From Siderastrea radians (taxonomy: Eukaryota; Cnidaria; Anthozoa; Scleractinia; Rhizangiidae): 64,000 nucleotides of DNA. The stretch covers positions 2,676,487 through 2,740,486 of the forward strand of contig OZ024896.1 of NCBI GenBank assembly GCA_964017195.1, given 5' to 3'. Both the position numbers and the translations under genes were made by a program. The stretch's first letter is position 1; every line of letters begins with the position of its first letter. This document shows, one piece after another, positions 36,717 through 46,962 of the stretch. Under the pieces are notes generated by a model. The model was given only the letters and a program-made list of their open reading frames with translations. It was not told the DNA's origin and did not search any database.

Positions 36717-37757
36717 TCACGTCTTGGCTTGCAATCCAACTATTGTACTTGTCTGGCCACCCTTTCCACTTGACCAACCAACGATCTTTTCGATCCGAAA
36801 CACATCGGACACATGGACTTTTTGTAAATCCTCTTCATAAAACGTGCCTTGGACGGGGGTGTCATCCCATTCGCGAATCTTATACGTGGGCACGGGTCCC
36901 GGGACCACACGATGCACGACAAACACTTCTTCGGTCCAACCACGTAAATAGCCTTTTTCAAACGTATGATGAATCTTGTTGAGACGTACACGATCTCCTA
37001 CTTTGAATTTAGGTTTTTTCTTGCCTTTCAATCGTTTGCCGTACAATCGTTTCCACACAGCTTCTTCGTTGTCCCATGTCACGTCTTGAGGGGCCATACC
37101 AATACTTCGATGACGTGTAGCATTATACCCTTGCACCAACTCGGGTAAGACATCGTCAAAGCGTAACGTGTTGGCAGCGGTGAAATAACGGTACAACCGT
37201 TCTTTCAAGGTCCGATTAAATCGTTCCACTACACTGGCTTTAGCATCCCCTTTCGTCGAAAAATGTTGAATCCCTTGCTCGTCGAGCCATCGTTGAAAGT
37301 TCCGATTATAAAATTCTTTCCCTCGATCCGTTTGCAATCGATTAGGGTGACGCCGTCCTTTCAAAATCTTGTCAAAGGCATGAACCAACGCGACCCCGGT
37401 TTTGTCTTTCAACGGTTGTACCCACGCGTATTTGGACAACACATCCAATACCGTCAACAAGTATCGTATACCCCGATTATACTTGGCCAACGGTTGGACT
37501 TCCACTAAATCTGTCACCCATTGATCATCTAAACCTCCTACGATCACGGGTACGGTCGGAAAACGACGACGACGACGCGGTTTATGCAAGGTATAGGCCA
37601 AATCCCGTTCCAAGACCCGTTGGGCTTCTTTCAAGGGGAGACGATGGGCTTTGGCAAACCGTTGCACACCTCCTAAACTGCCGGGGGCTCGAGGATCGTG
37701 GTACCGATTCAACCATTGTTGGGACACATTCTTTCGAGGGGCCATACTTTCTGGCAT
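36717..37757 (-). pseudogene. Retroviral-type DDE integrase, chromodomain frameshifted
   Basis: The frame opens at ATG 37757 (second ATG at 37745). The rve core is intact: QWVTDLVEVQPL (D83), LQTDRGKEFYNRNF (D144) and KASVVERFNRTLKERL (E178). A C-terminal SH3-like region follows (PKFKVGDRVRLNKIHHTF). The chromodomain begins normally (FRIEKIV), then the frame changes at about 36780-36790. Its remaining signature, LVKWKGWPDKYNSW, is read in a different frame at 36735-36779. The integrase catalytic domain is therefore undamaged but the chromatin-reader tail is lost. It inserts Polinton DNA into chromosomes. The start overlaps the upstream small ORF by 49 bp. Confidence 0.9.
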
Positions 37758-38038
37758 TCATCCCATAAGGTCGGTATGGTGGGGACAGTGTTGGGATGCG
37801 CCTTTTGAATGATTCGATACCATCGCCACTCGTAAGGATGAGCTTTTAACCATAAGACAAACACCACCCACCGATACAGGTTGCGGTCTACATGGGTTTC
37901 TTCAAAGATGTGGAGAGGATGCGTGTCCTCGGGACAAGGGGGAATAGGGATTTTGGCACCGGGTTGGTGATCATATAAGACTTGGCAAAGGGTTTGATGA
38001 CATTGCCATTGCACCAGGGACATCCACACAGACTCCAT
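37709..38038 (-). CDS. Uncharacterised 109-residue protein upstream of integrase
   Basis: The ATG at 38038 opens MESVWMSLVQWQCHQTLC. The protein is Trp/His/Cys-rich (RNLYRWVVFVLWLKAHPYEW, RWYRIIQKAHPNTVP) and ends overlapping the integrase start. No domain is recognised. The aromatic composition and intact frame in a compact genome favour a real gene. Confidence 0.5.
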   Translation of the reverse strand: MESVWMSLVQWQCHQTLCQVLYDHQPGAKIPIPPCPEDTHPLHIFEETHVDRNLYRWVVFVLWLKAHPYEWRWYRIIQKAHPNTVPTIPTLWDECQKVWPLERMCPNNG

Positions 38039-38078
38039 GTTGACACACTAAATAAAAAAAATCTTATTCGTTCTCTCA

Positions 38079-38950
38079 TTAAAAGAGACCTAGACGTCCA
38101 CAGGTGATTGTCTCTAGACCTTTCTGCCAGTTCTCAACACTGTCACTGTACTTAGGGGACGGTGGAGCCGGTGCTACCATCATTTCTTGACGGTTCTTGA
38201 GATCTTGAATTTCTCGCAACAATTGTTTCTCATAATCTGTCAGGGTGCCGATCCTCTTTCCTTCGGTCTGGAGGTGGCGGGCCAGGGATGTCCACTCCAC
38301 GTTTGGGATATCCTTGAGCATCACGGCTGGCTAAAGGCGGTTCAGCGAGTGGATCGGCTTTTTTGGGGGGATGGTCATGAAACCAACTCCAGTACTTGGA
38401 CCCAAGGGTTGATCGGCCCACCGGAAGAAGCCACACTTTTTCTTGGAACAGGTCACATACAATCTATCGGGGTTCTGAGTAGAATGGCTCTGTTGAAGCG
38501 TGGCGGGTTCACGGCAAAAGCATTGCAAACAACACCACATGTCCAACATTTCTGGATGAGGTTGACTATACACGGCTTTCATATACTCCAGGGCTTGATC
38601 TTGTCCACAAAACAGCAAACACGGTTGCATGGGACATTTCACATAAGGCCATCCCTTTGAGATTGACGGGCCTCCAAACGCACGTCATGGCAAGGGCATA
38701 CCATGTAGTCCACCGAACTGGGAGGAATGAGGTCTTGGGCTTTGTCATACACGGTCGTCAATGTGAATTGAGGTGATGGTGGAGGTGTAGATTGCTCCAC
38801 CATGTCATTCAATTCTTTCATCATGTCTTCCACCGCAGCTCGGGTGTCTTCCACGACCTCGCACACCACAGGATCACAGTCCACATTCTCTTTCTTTTTC
38901 TTCTTCCCCGAAGGATGTACACTTTGCTTTCTCTTCCGATCAACAGACAT
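38079..38950 (-). pseudogene. GRF-type zinc-finger protein, broken by several frameshifts
   Basis: The ATG at 38950 (MSVDRKRKQSVHPSGKKKKK) lies 35 bp after a TATA (38985-38994). Frame 1 runs to about 38650 (VCEVVEDTRAAVEDMMKELN, then MVCPCHDVRLEARQ). A different frame carries a cysteine cluster and then a GRF zinc finger at 38405-38500: CFCREPATLQQS...RLYVTCSKKKCGFFRWADQP. Further frame changes occur near 38365 (a C6/A6 run) and about 38265. The end is helical (LTDYEKQLLREIQDLKNRQE). GRF fingers bind single-stranded DNA or RNA in repair and transcription factors. In this element it may support replication or recombination; that is inference. Confidence 0.7.
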
Positions 38951-39162
38951 CGTGCTCAAAGGTTGTTTTTTCACCCACCCATGCCTTTTTTATACCCATG
39001 ACCCTTGGTTGTCATTGGTCAGCTTCTCATGACCCTATAAGGAGCTCTCATCTTCCCATTGGTCAGCTTTTCCCTATCCAAATAAGAACCTCTTGTCTTC
39101 CCATTGGTCAGCGTTCCCTATTTAAGGAGCTCCCTTGGTCCCTGAGTCGTCATTCTCAAAGC
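38951..39162. promoter_or_regulatory. Bidirectional promoter with triplicated CCAAT/TATA module
   Basis: ATTGGTCAGC (CCAAT box, reverse orientation) recurs at 39014, 39058 and 39103 with ~44-bp spacing. Each copy is followed by a TATA-like word (CCTATAAGG, CCAAATAAG, CTATTTAAGG). The last lies about 37 bp before the SLOG ATG at 39163. On the other strand TATAAAAAA (38985-38994) serves the GRF gene at 38950. Confidence 0.75.
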
Positions 39163-39857
39163 ATGCCCCCAGACATTGACATGATCGGAGAACACGATGT
39201 CGAGGCCTTGGAACTCCAGCTTGGTCATGGACATGTGGTGTACACCGGGGGAGCCAGAGGCACCGATGAACTCGTCGAACAACTGGCCAAACAGTTTGGG
39301 ATGCAAGTAGAAGTCCTGGTCCCCCCGAACCATCCTCGAGCTACCTTCATCACCCCTTCTACCGTGGAAGTCTTGATGCTGGCCAACCCGCATCTTCACC
39401 AGGCGGCTGAGAAACTAGGAAAACGAATGCCCAGTCATTTTTACACCCTGCAATTGCTGCAACGTAATTATCAAATTGCCAAAAAGCCCATACGATCTAT
39501 GCGTTTGGAATTTTGGAACAGGATCATAAACGCGTGAAAGGAGGCACAGGTTGGACCGTGCAATTGGCTATGGATCAAGGCAAACCCGTCTACCTCTTTG
39601 ATATACCCAGTCAATCATGGTACCGCTCGGACCATTACTACCAAGTCAACGAGAATGCCGCCACCCTGGTCACTGGCAGTCAATTTCTCCCTTGGGGACC
39701 CAAAAAGCCGACCCTTCATCAAAGCAGTGCTATCGTGAGATCCCGTGATGTGGACGACAAAACCCGAGCCGAAATTCAAGCCTTATTCAATCGCACGTTC
39801 TTTCTACCCGAGAACATTGATCAATTACGTCTGGAGCTTGAAGACTTTCATTTGTAA
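39163..39857 (+). pseudogene. SLOG-type Rossmann-fold protein, frameshifted
   Basis: The ATG at 39163 opens MPPDIDMIGEHDVEALE. Rossmann/SLOG signatures include HVVYTGGARGTDELVEQLA (phosphate-binding loop), VLVPPNHPRA and, in the second part, KGGTGWTVQLAMDQGKPVYL. The frame breaks in an A5 run at about 39481-39485. The downstream part is read in a second frame to TAA 39855-39857. SLOG domains bind nucleotides or nucleotide-derived ligands and occur in conflict systems and in LOG/DprA-like proteins. Its role in a Polinton is unknown. It is one of few plus-strand genes, suggesting early expression. Confidence 0.78.
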
Positions 39858-40129
39858 TTTTTTTAGTTTTTTATTTTTCAATCTGTACATAGCTTTCTTT
39901 TTTAGTTTTTATTTTTTCAATCTGTACATATCCATTTTTAGTTTTTACTTTTCCAATTTTTAGTTTTTTTTCCATTGTAAATAGGAGCGCCCCCACCCGC
40001 GTGGCAAGAGATGGACAACCATTTGTAAAAAACATCAACTTTTTTTTAATTAAAAAATAAAAAAGCTCACAACACTGAGTTTGCACTATGGTCATAAATA
40101 ATTTGTCTTGACTCGCAGCAGCCTTGACT
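39858..40129. other. AT-rich spacer with short direct repeats
   Basis: TTTTTAGTTTTTATTTTTTC and CAATCTGTACATA recur two or three times between 39858 and 39975. A TTTTTTTTAATTAAAAAATAAAAAA tract follows. It is non-coding and may hold the polyadenylation region of the SLOG gene. Confidence 0.5.
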
Positions 40130-40199
40130 CTAAATAAAATGGGAGATCCGCTTCAAATTCTTCAAACTCTTGGAGCAAGTCGTCTTGACGAGAGGCCAT
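40092..40199 (-). pseudogene. Truncated second copy of the MASRQDE gene
   Basis: The ATG at 40199 opens MASRQDDLLQEFEEFEADL, matching the gene at 6592, then diverges and ends at TGA 40092-40094. It is a 35-codon remnant created because the inverted repeat includes the gene's 5' end. It retains the frame that is broken in the longer copy. Confidence 0.7.
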
Positions 40200-40345
40200 C
40201 TTGAGATGACCCACCTCGAGATTCGATCTGTTTTATAGTCTCTGGGGTCATTCCTCGCAAAGCCTAATGGTACATCGAGGGAGGGGGGACCCCCCTCCCC
40301 CCACCCTAGTTGGCCCACAATACTTTGCGAGGATCTCTATAAAAA
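40130..40345. repeat. Inverted repeat copy 2: bidirectional promoter with GC palindrome
   Basis: Reverse-complement copy of 6440-6660. It keeps the CATTCCTCGCAAAG arm (40251 on), the G/C-run core (about 40276-40305), CTTTGCGAGG (40323-40332) and TATA boxes facing both ways (minus strand at about 40231-40237, plus strand CTATAAAAAA at 40337-40346). Outward of it a short ORF starts at ATG 40415 (MSSKRDSG) after a CAAG-rich leader; its start resembles the polymerase start MSSRQE in position. Confidence 0.82.
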
Positions 40346-40572
40346 ACCGCCTCCACTCCCCGTTTTTTCACTCCCAAGCCAGCAAGCAGTCAAGCAAGCA
40401 AGCAAACAAGCAAGAATGTCAAGTAAACGGGATAGCGGTAAGTCATTTTATTCCTCATCTCTTTTCAAAAAACCAATCTAAGTAGTTAGCCTGTTCTGGA
40501 GCTAACCGGGCTAGGTCCCACGTGCTCCAGGATTTAATTAATGATTCGCTTTCTGTATAAAAAACAACCACG
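40346..40572. other. Leader outside inverted repeat copy 2
   Basis: The stretch contains (CAAG)n-like repeats at 40378-40414 and a 22-codon frame from ATG 40415 with a possible splice donor GGTAAGT (40437-40443). On the minus strand a frame ending at 40455 has plausible composition (ESLIKSWSTWDLARLAPEQA) but no start or known family. Confidence 0.4.
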
Positions 40573-41624
40573 TCATGTCCGTTGACTTTTTCTGGAGAGT
40601 TGAAGGGTAATGATGGTACTGCCTTGTTTGAAAGGAGCCGGCTGTCCATTCGCTGTTTGAATGTCAATGGCAATGCTGTCAAAGATGGTTTTGCGAAGAG
40701 GAAAAAACATCCGTTGCGTGGTATCAAACTGATGATCGGTATTGCCAGCATCCATGGCACGTAAAAAACCTTTTTCTTGATTTCCAACCACACTGTCAAT
40801 GACGAGATCCGTGTAAATTATGAGTTGTTGTCGTCCTTGTTGCGGTTTGACGGTTTGCGTGCTGGGAAATGGTTGTCGACTGAGATTAGGACCCAAGAAG
40901 AAGGAATAATCGAAATCGGGGTGAGTAAAGCTGACGGAGACATGACCAAAAGGTGGATATTTGTTGGCAGGACCGACGGTTAGTGACCATTTGTGTCGAT
41001 CGTCATAATCCACGATATTTTTCACCAAACAATTTTTTTCTTCGACAATTCTTTGCGTTGGCGTTCCATCTTTGACCAGTCCCATCAGGCCGGCCAATTT
41101 CCATTCCATTTCAAATTGCATGTTGGCTGGTATGAGTACATACAAGGAATCTAATTCGGGGGCGATGCCTGTATTGGTGATTTTCACGTAGGGTTGAGCC
41201 AGGTTGAGAGCGGCTAGTTGTTGTCGTTTGGATAGATCGTCCACGTCCATTTTGGCTATATCCATCATGACTTCCATGTGTTGTTTTTCCATTTCCTAAG
41301 CGATGGCGATCCATGCTTCTTTCAAATTGTGGTAATACCCTGGCGGTAAATGGATTTGTTTGGTCACTTGAATGGGAGCCGTTCCATCAGCACGTTTTGG
41401 TATGTATCTGATATCTGTTTTCATCGAGTGGTTTTGACTATCTTCTTGCGTCCAATTCTGCTTGGTTTGATCTTCAATTGTTCATAAAAAGCCGGGTGTG
41501 AGATATGAACCAGGGCCGCTTCCCAATCATCTTCCACCAAATAGTGTGAATGGGGAAGTCTAGCGGTAAATTTTTGACCCGTGCCTTGCGCTTGATCACT
41601 GATAAGGGTGATGTAAAAACTCAT
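40573..41624 (-). pseudogene. Penton/minor capsid protein, paralogue 3, broken
   Basis: The ATG at 41624 begins MSFYITLISDQAQGTGQKFT, then the DDWEAALVHISHPAFY strand as in paralogues 1 and 2. The frame ends at TGA 41421-41423. A frame shifted by one base opens at ATG 41424 (ATGA overlap, KTDIRYIPKRADGTAPIQVT) and meets TAG at 41296-41298. The same frame resumes at 41292 for 239 codons with LIIYTDLVIDSVVGNQEKGF, MFFPLRKTIFDSIAIDI and FKQGSTIITLQL, the C-terminal penton block. It is a third, more divergent penton gene with one frameshift and one nonsense codon. Confidence 0.75.
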
Positions 41625-41639
41625 GGTGACAACAACCAC

Positions 41640-41958
41640 CTAACCCAGGGTTTGCCTTTTTTATGCCTTCCCCCGATGCGCAAATTGGACTTTGGACTTT
41701 GAGCCCGCGTTCCTCAGCGGTCCTGAGCCCACGATCCCTTTTTCCACCTGGTCAGCGGTTTCCCATCCCAAAACACGTGACTTCCGGTTCCCTGAGCCCA
41801 CGATCCTTTTTTCCGACTGGTCAGCGGTTTCCCACGCCAAATCACGTGACCACTGCATTTCCGGTCACTTCCGGTTCCGGTGACGTCACTTCCGGTTCCG
41901 GTCATGTGACTTCCGGTTCCGGGCACATCAAAACGAGGTCACCACATCAAAACGAGGC
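41640..41958. promoter_or_regulatory. GC-rich terminal region dense in ETS, CRE and E-box-like sites
   Basis: An ~85-bp direct duplication (about 41717-41790 and 41798-41880) contains CTGAGCCCACGATCC, GGTCAGCGGTTTCCCA and CACGTGAC. ACTTCCGGTTCC occurs four times (41780, 41868, 41887, 41909), TGACGTCA once (41881) and CACGTGAC twice. Two CACATCAAAACGAGG words close the stretch at 41925 and 41944. It lies 5' of penton paralogue 3 and at the element's right border. Confidence 0.6.
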
Positions 41959-42275
41959 CTATCTTGCTATGTGGGCCCCCTTTACTACTAGTCGCGTATT
42001 TGCCTTGTAATCAGTTGCCTGGTACTCGGGTGGTTCACGTGACTGCCCTTCCGAAGGCCTGGGATGAAGCTCCGTGTATACTCCCGGCTCTGAAATGTGA
42101 TAATCACAAGGTGATCCATGCCTCTCAACTTCACTGGTGGTGCAGTTATCTGGCGTATTTGTTTTGCCAGGCATTGCTCGTTTCTGTCGCCATATTAAGA
42201 ATGCAACAACAATAAGCTGAAGGAAAACAACACAGGAGAGGGCGACTACAACGGCATGCAACAGGTTGTGCTGAT
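41959..42275 (-). pseudogene. TM and cytoplasmic-tail exon of the receptor
   Basis: After acceptor TTTTTCACAG it encodes DQHNLLHAVVVALSCVVFLQ and LIVVAFLIW (TM), a WRQKRA stop-transfer, then a tail with Tyr motifs (CDYHISEPGVYTELHPRPSE, PPEYQATDY). The frame ends at TAG 41959-41961, within about 25 bp of the Polinton's right border. The original tail may have been cut short by that insertion. Confidence 0.65.
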
Positions 42276-43229
42276 CTGTGAAAAAGAAAACGACAACAAC
42301 AACAAACAAAATAAAACAACAGTAAAAAGATTGCAAGCCATCCATATTTTTGTTGTATGCTATATTCACATTGTGCCAGATGGCGTTTGTACCACTAAAA
42401 AACCACACCGGGCACGCCCTTTGATCACTTATGAAACGCTGATGGCACCGGACTAACTCATCGCTTTGTTCAAATCTTCAAAGTAGAACATATCGCACCA
42501 GACAGATTTGTTTCCTGCTCCAAGCGTAATGAAAAATTTAATAAAAACCAACATCGACCGTATACCGTATACAGACCTGTTTGAAAAAAACTTTGTCGGG
42601 TAAACGTGTAAACGGTGGACAATGCGACACAATTGAAATCTGGGAAGATGACGGGGGTGTGTTTGGTACTGGTTTTTGCTTCGTGATATTCACAATATTT
42701 TCTTTCCAAGATAATTTAAAGCGTAAATCAAGGCATGCTGAGTTGTTATAATGTACACGTCACTAAGAATAGAGGCAAGAATTCACGCTTCCCAGAGCAC
42801 CATTGGGTAGCATCGTCAATGATTTATGCTTTATCCGACAACGTTTCTTTAATTGGGTGTATCGACTGTACAGCGGCATCTGTATGACAGTTATTGTTGT
42901 CATCAGTTAATTCGGTTATTTCCTTATCTAATTCCCAATGAAAGAGCGCAGTCTTTTTGTTATTTTTATTTTACTTTAATGTGCCAAGTTCAAGTTGCAG
43001 TTTTCACTTTATGAAGTGAGAATTTCCAAGCAAAAAACGAAACGCAGAGTGTTCAAATTTGTTAACTGTGCCCCGTTTTCCTTTCCATAATAGGCATATA
43101 AATTATGCTTGTTAGCTTTTACGATAATATTTTCCATTGTAAGAACACTTAAAATATTTCTGTAAACTACACAGCAATGGCTTTTGCAACTTTTATTACG
43201 CACTGTTTTCTCCTTCTATCCTGTCGACA
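42276..43229 (-). other. Intron between Ig and TM exons
   Basis: Non-coding, AT-rich. No further exon with splice borders or domain similarity seen. Confidence 0.4.
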
Positions 43230-43514
43230 GCAGCTGAAATCTTTTGACCCTCTGACAGGATGATTTGATATGGCGTGGAACCAAAACCGTTTCTGGCATT
43301 ACACCGATACACTCCATAATCTTTTGCAGCTCATGGTCTTACAGCCAAGGTATTGTTCATTGTTTTGACGTCATCAGTGTTAAGAATCTCGCCGTTCTTT
43401 GTCCACGAGTAAGTGACTAGATCATCACTGGTTGCGTAGCAAGAGAGTAAACACAAAGAGTGTTTTCACAGATCACTGACGGTGTGGAAGCATCTTCTTC
43501 TATTCTAGGTGGTA
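43230..43514 (-). pseudogene. Ig-domain exon, broken
   Basis: It reads VPPRIEEDASTPSVICENTL, then after a frame change near 43430 SCYATSDDLVTYSWTKNGEI (B-strand Cys and Trp). Past TGA 43331-43333 comes DYGVYRCNARNGFGSTPYQI (DxGxYxC). All Ig landmarks are present across two frames. The donor is not clear. Confidence 0.7.
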
Positions 43515-43744
43515 CTTCATTTTGAAAAACAAAACATAGGAAAAACGATAAGATATTTGGCGAAGAGTATTTATCTTACGGCCTATAGGTCTAAGGTGAA
43601 TAAAACCCGTGCTGATGTGGCCACAACATTCCCCACGTGACCTAAGTATTGGTAATAGACCGTCAACGGAATAATAATCTGCCTGACTGTACCGACCGTT
43701 TATATCTTGAGACTGCTTTGAGAGACTGTGACAGATATTATGAG

Positions 43745-43745
43745 T

Positions 43746-43780
<35 letters not shown>

Positions 43781-43792
43781 CGATGGTGATAA

Positions 43793-43824
<32 letters not shown>

Positions 43825-44011
43825 ATGATGATGATGATGATGATGATAATAATAGAATTATATGTAGATCATCGCAGTGAAGGTGTTTCAATCAGAGGTC
43901 ATGGGTTCGATTCCCGTTCAAGCCTCAATTTTTTCAGGTTTCTTCTTTTTAACCGCTTATCCGCAGTTCAAATATATGTATTTAATATATTAATGTTCGA
44001 TGATGATGATG

Positions 44012-44049
<38 letters not shown>

Positions 44050-44145
44050 CTTGCCATTAGCCTTATAAAAGGAAAGTTTGGCGACTTTGCTGACTTTTCT
44101 CTTAAAGATGACCTGAAAATAAAAATAAATAAATAAATAAAAATT
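43745..44145. repeat. Microsatellite cluster with tRNA-like SINE fragment
   Basis: (AAT)n tracts at 43747-43780, 43790-43822 and 44012-44048, and (GAT)n at 43823-43848 and 43999-44011. Between them GTCATGGGTTCGATTCCCGT (43898-43917), with B-box-like GGTTCGATTCC, and a CCTCAATTTTTTCAGG foldback look like a SINE tail. Confidence 0.7.
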
Positions 44146-44534
44146 TAAAAACCACGAATTGAAATAATTTAGATCATATTTTAAAGTCTAAATTCTCTGT
44201 ATCTGAAAAGTTAATATCTTAAGTTAGGAACAGCAGATCAACGCTTCCCTAGCTGGGAAGAGCGCAAGAGCGCAAAATTAAAAAAATTCCTTCATATTGG
44301 ATGGTCGATATGCCTCCTGTAGCACAATAACATGGAGAACCTGCACTAATCATCTAACCCATGAGGAAATAAAACGTTATTTTTAAAATAAAAAGTGGAA
44401 ATAAGTTCACTTGACGTCCGAGGGTTTGTATAAAGCTCAAGACTAAAATATACTGCGTAGAATTAAATTGAATAAAATCACGAGAAACGTAATTTTAAGG
44501 TAGTAATGAGTGGAAAACAAATTTAAAATAATAA

Positions 44535-44665
44535 TTAGGCCAAACCAAAACCAGACGTCAAACTTTACCTGGTCGAACCCAATGCAAATTAGCAAAACAA
44601 TAGCTTGTGCTCATTTGCATTAGGTTCGACTCATGTAAAGTTCGATGTTTGGCCTTGGCCTTAGT
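44535..44665. repeat. Foldback MITE
   Basis: TTAGGCCAAACC...CAAACTTTACCTGGTCGAAC and AATGCAAAT on the left pair with ATTTGCATTAGGTTCGACTC and GTAAAGTTCGATGTTTGGCC on the right. Non-coding. Confidence 0.7.
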
Positions 44666-45226
44666 AATCAGAAGAGTAGTTTGTTGATATCCCTCGCTAC
44701 GTTTGCTCATATTGTGATCCTACCAGAAAGAATTGGGACAGTAATTTGTGTGAATATATATAGAGCTAAAAATTTTTTTTCTTCTTCAAAGTTATCAACA
44801 GCTGTCAACTCATAAGCTCTTCTACTTTTAACTGAACGTTGGATATCTTGAACCTTGAAAACACAGAATTAAATTAATGTTCTTGCTTTAATTCTAAATG
44901 CAAGCTTACGCACCTATATAATTTGTGTTCTTATGCAGCATTGATGCATTAGCGTTTTGTACATATAATCGCGGGACAATAAAAACTTGAAATTTAAACT
45001 TCCAATCACGGAACATTGGACATCGTTCCTAATTTTTAAGTCATTTTCTTTGTTAATATGTTCCCTAATTAACGATATAACAAAGAATGAGGTCTCAGTA
45101 CCATTTTTAGACGCAAACTTCTCTATTTATCTCACTGCAAATGTTGGCCAAAAAATTTCAATAACGCTTAACTGCGCTGCTCGTTTGTTAATGCTGAATT
45201 AGTCTAATTGATATCATTTAACTTAC

Positions 45227-45475
45227 GCTCTTATCGCGGGATATTGCTCTTTGGTAAACAATGTAAACTTGTCCTCTCTCAAGTTTTTTGTTCACGTAAG
45301 ATCCATAGTGTTGTTCATCGCAAACAGTAAATTTCCAGGATTTCTCCATCACCGGATCATTTTTTATCTCAGCAGCAATGTAAAAGTTCAACTTGGCTTC
45401 AGAGGCGCTTTTTAGCCTTTGGCCATAATCATCTGGAAGGACTTCAACACCGTCAGCAACCCTCAGAACTATAAT
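45227..45475 (-). pseudogene. Receptor juxtamembrane-type extracellular exon
   Basis: Clean AG/GT borders and an open frame: VEVLPDDYGQRLKSASEAKL, NFYIAAEI, then DEQHYGSYVNKKLERGQVYI and VYQRAIS. The pattern (AAE ... YGxYxNxxLxxGxxYxxYxRA) occurs in extracellular regions of cnidarian receptor phosphatase/kinase-like proteins. This exon itself is undamaged. Confidence 0.65.
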
Positions 45476-45742
45476 CTGATAAGAACTAAAAGGTCCAAAA
45501 AAAGGGATTTCAAACAGTTAATCAATCCAACTAATCAGCTAATTAATCGCCTCCATTTTGGGACTTTCACAAGAACTAATCTGGACATGATGTTTCAAGC
45601 CAATTTAATTTTTGCCAAACGACGAGTGCTGATTGATGAAAGCAATAACAAAAACGTGTGCAGTTTTCACCTGTTCCTAATAACCCATTACATGTTTTGA
45701 ACTTCTTAAGCTTAGCCGTGAACATTCAAATTTAGCAATTAC

Positions 45743-45845
45743 CTTATTGGACCGTTCCTTTGCTCCGCAGGTCACAACTGAATCACAGCACTTGACTCGG
45801 ACACGCTTTTATCTGTCAGTTTTTGAACGACTGGTGGAAGAGGTC
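45743..45845 (-). pseudogene. FN3-like start exon with nonsense codon
   Basis: The exon reads GPLPPVVQKLTDKSVSESSA then VIQL-stop-PAEQRNGPI, with TGA at 45772-45774 inside the B-strand. Acceptor CTCAAG and donor GTAATT are kept. It should splice to 45475-45227. Confidence 0.6.
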
Positions 45846-46962
45846 CTTGAGAAATAAATTGTTATTTGTTGAGGATCAAAATAATTCGTACAAGTTATTA
45901 ACAATCCACCCTGGTCAAAAACGATAAAAAAATACCCAGTCTAACCGCAATTGATTTCACGTCGAGGTATAAGCCCTAGCCTGTTGTTGTTTTTGTATGC
46001 ATGGCTTTTTGTTCTACACAGCTGTTAAATGTATGAACCTTAGAGGTCCACATCATGCGATTACGTCACATGACGTGGAACTAACTACATCATGATTTCC
46101 AACTGTAATTCCAAAGTAACCAATGGCAACAAAAGAACATTAACATGAGCTAAACATGTAAAGCTTACTTAAAGAAGAAATCAAACTTCTGAAAAGCATG
46201 ACATGCCATGAACAATGACTTAATGTCATACCTAACAACAATTTGTTCCAGATGACAGAAGTAAAGTTTGGTGACTCCTTCTTGCTAATTAACAAAAAAG
46301 TTTTTCCTGACCAACGGATCTACAAGCTGGGGAATCCCAAACGATAACTAGAATGACTGAGTATTGATGATGCATTTGGTAAATTAATTTATTACGGCGG
46401 AGAAAAAAATGAAAATGACAATTTTATAGCGGAAGATACAACTGTCTGATAATTTGGGTCACTTTTTACTGTAGTTTTTTCGTTTGCATCCACACTTAGG
46501 GATATGAGACTACTATTAATTTCTCATGAGTTGTTTAAGAAAACGTTACACATGCAGGGGAGAGTAAATTTGACTGTGTTTTAATTTTTGATTTTGTTCC
46601 ACAGGTTGTGGGAGCCAGTTGCCAACAAAATTTCAGCAGTGGAGGCAGCAGTAAACTTCAGGAAGGAATTAAAACAAGTGAGTCGGAGAGATCACTGTCA
46701 GTTGGCAAGACATACAATCAGTAGTGGAGGTTTAACAATTCTGTCAACCAGATTTTCAGCAATGAATTTGAAAGAGTCTGCTTCTCCAGAGAATTTGTGT
46801 TTATGGTAATTCAGAAGTGCTACCCTCTTATAAAAGGCGCATCTCTTCTTCTCTTCAGACAAAGCGACTAAAACGAAACACTTTTCTCACAAACGCATCG
46901 CACGTTTGATGTGAAGGAAGCTGTTTATATAAGCGCAGCAAACGATAGCCAAAAACGCTTAC
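45846..46962 (-). other. Intron
   Basis: No exon recognised. A plus-strand open frame at 46588-46809 has no domain and no neighbours on that strand. Confidence 0.4.

Larger units (their letters stand above)
33258..41958 (-). mobile_element. Polinton/Maverick (adintovirus-like), right part
   Basis: This part continues the element broken at 13070. It has the MCP N-terminal half, basic core proteins, three penton-like paralogues, an integrase with a broken chromodomain, a GRF zinc-finger gene and a SLOG gene, then the second inverted-repeat copy. Gene order and orientation continue those of the left part. The right border lies between about 41935 and 41960, directly against the last exon of the host receptor pseudogene. 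No target-site duplication could be matched to the left border because that side is truncated. Confidence 0.9.

Noticed and set aside
46588..46809. Plus-strand ORF in the receptor region
   Set aside because: No domain, no splice partners and opposite strand to the receptor exons.
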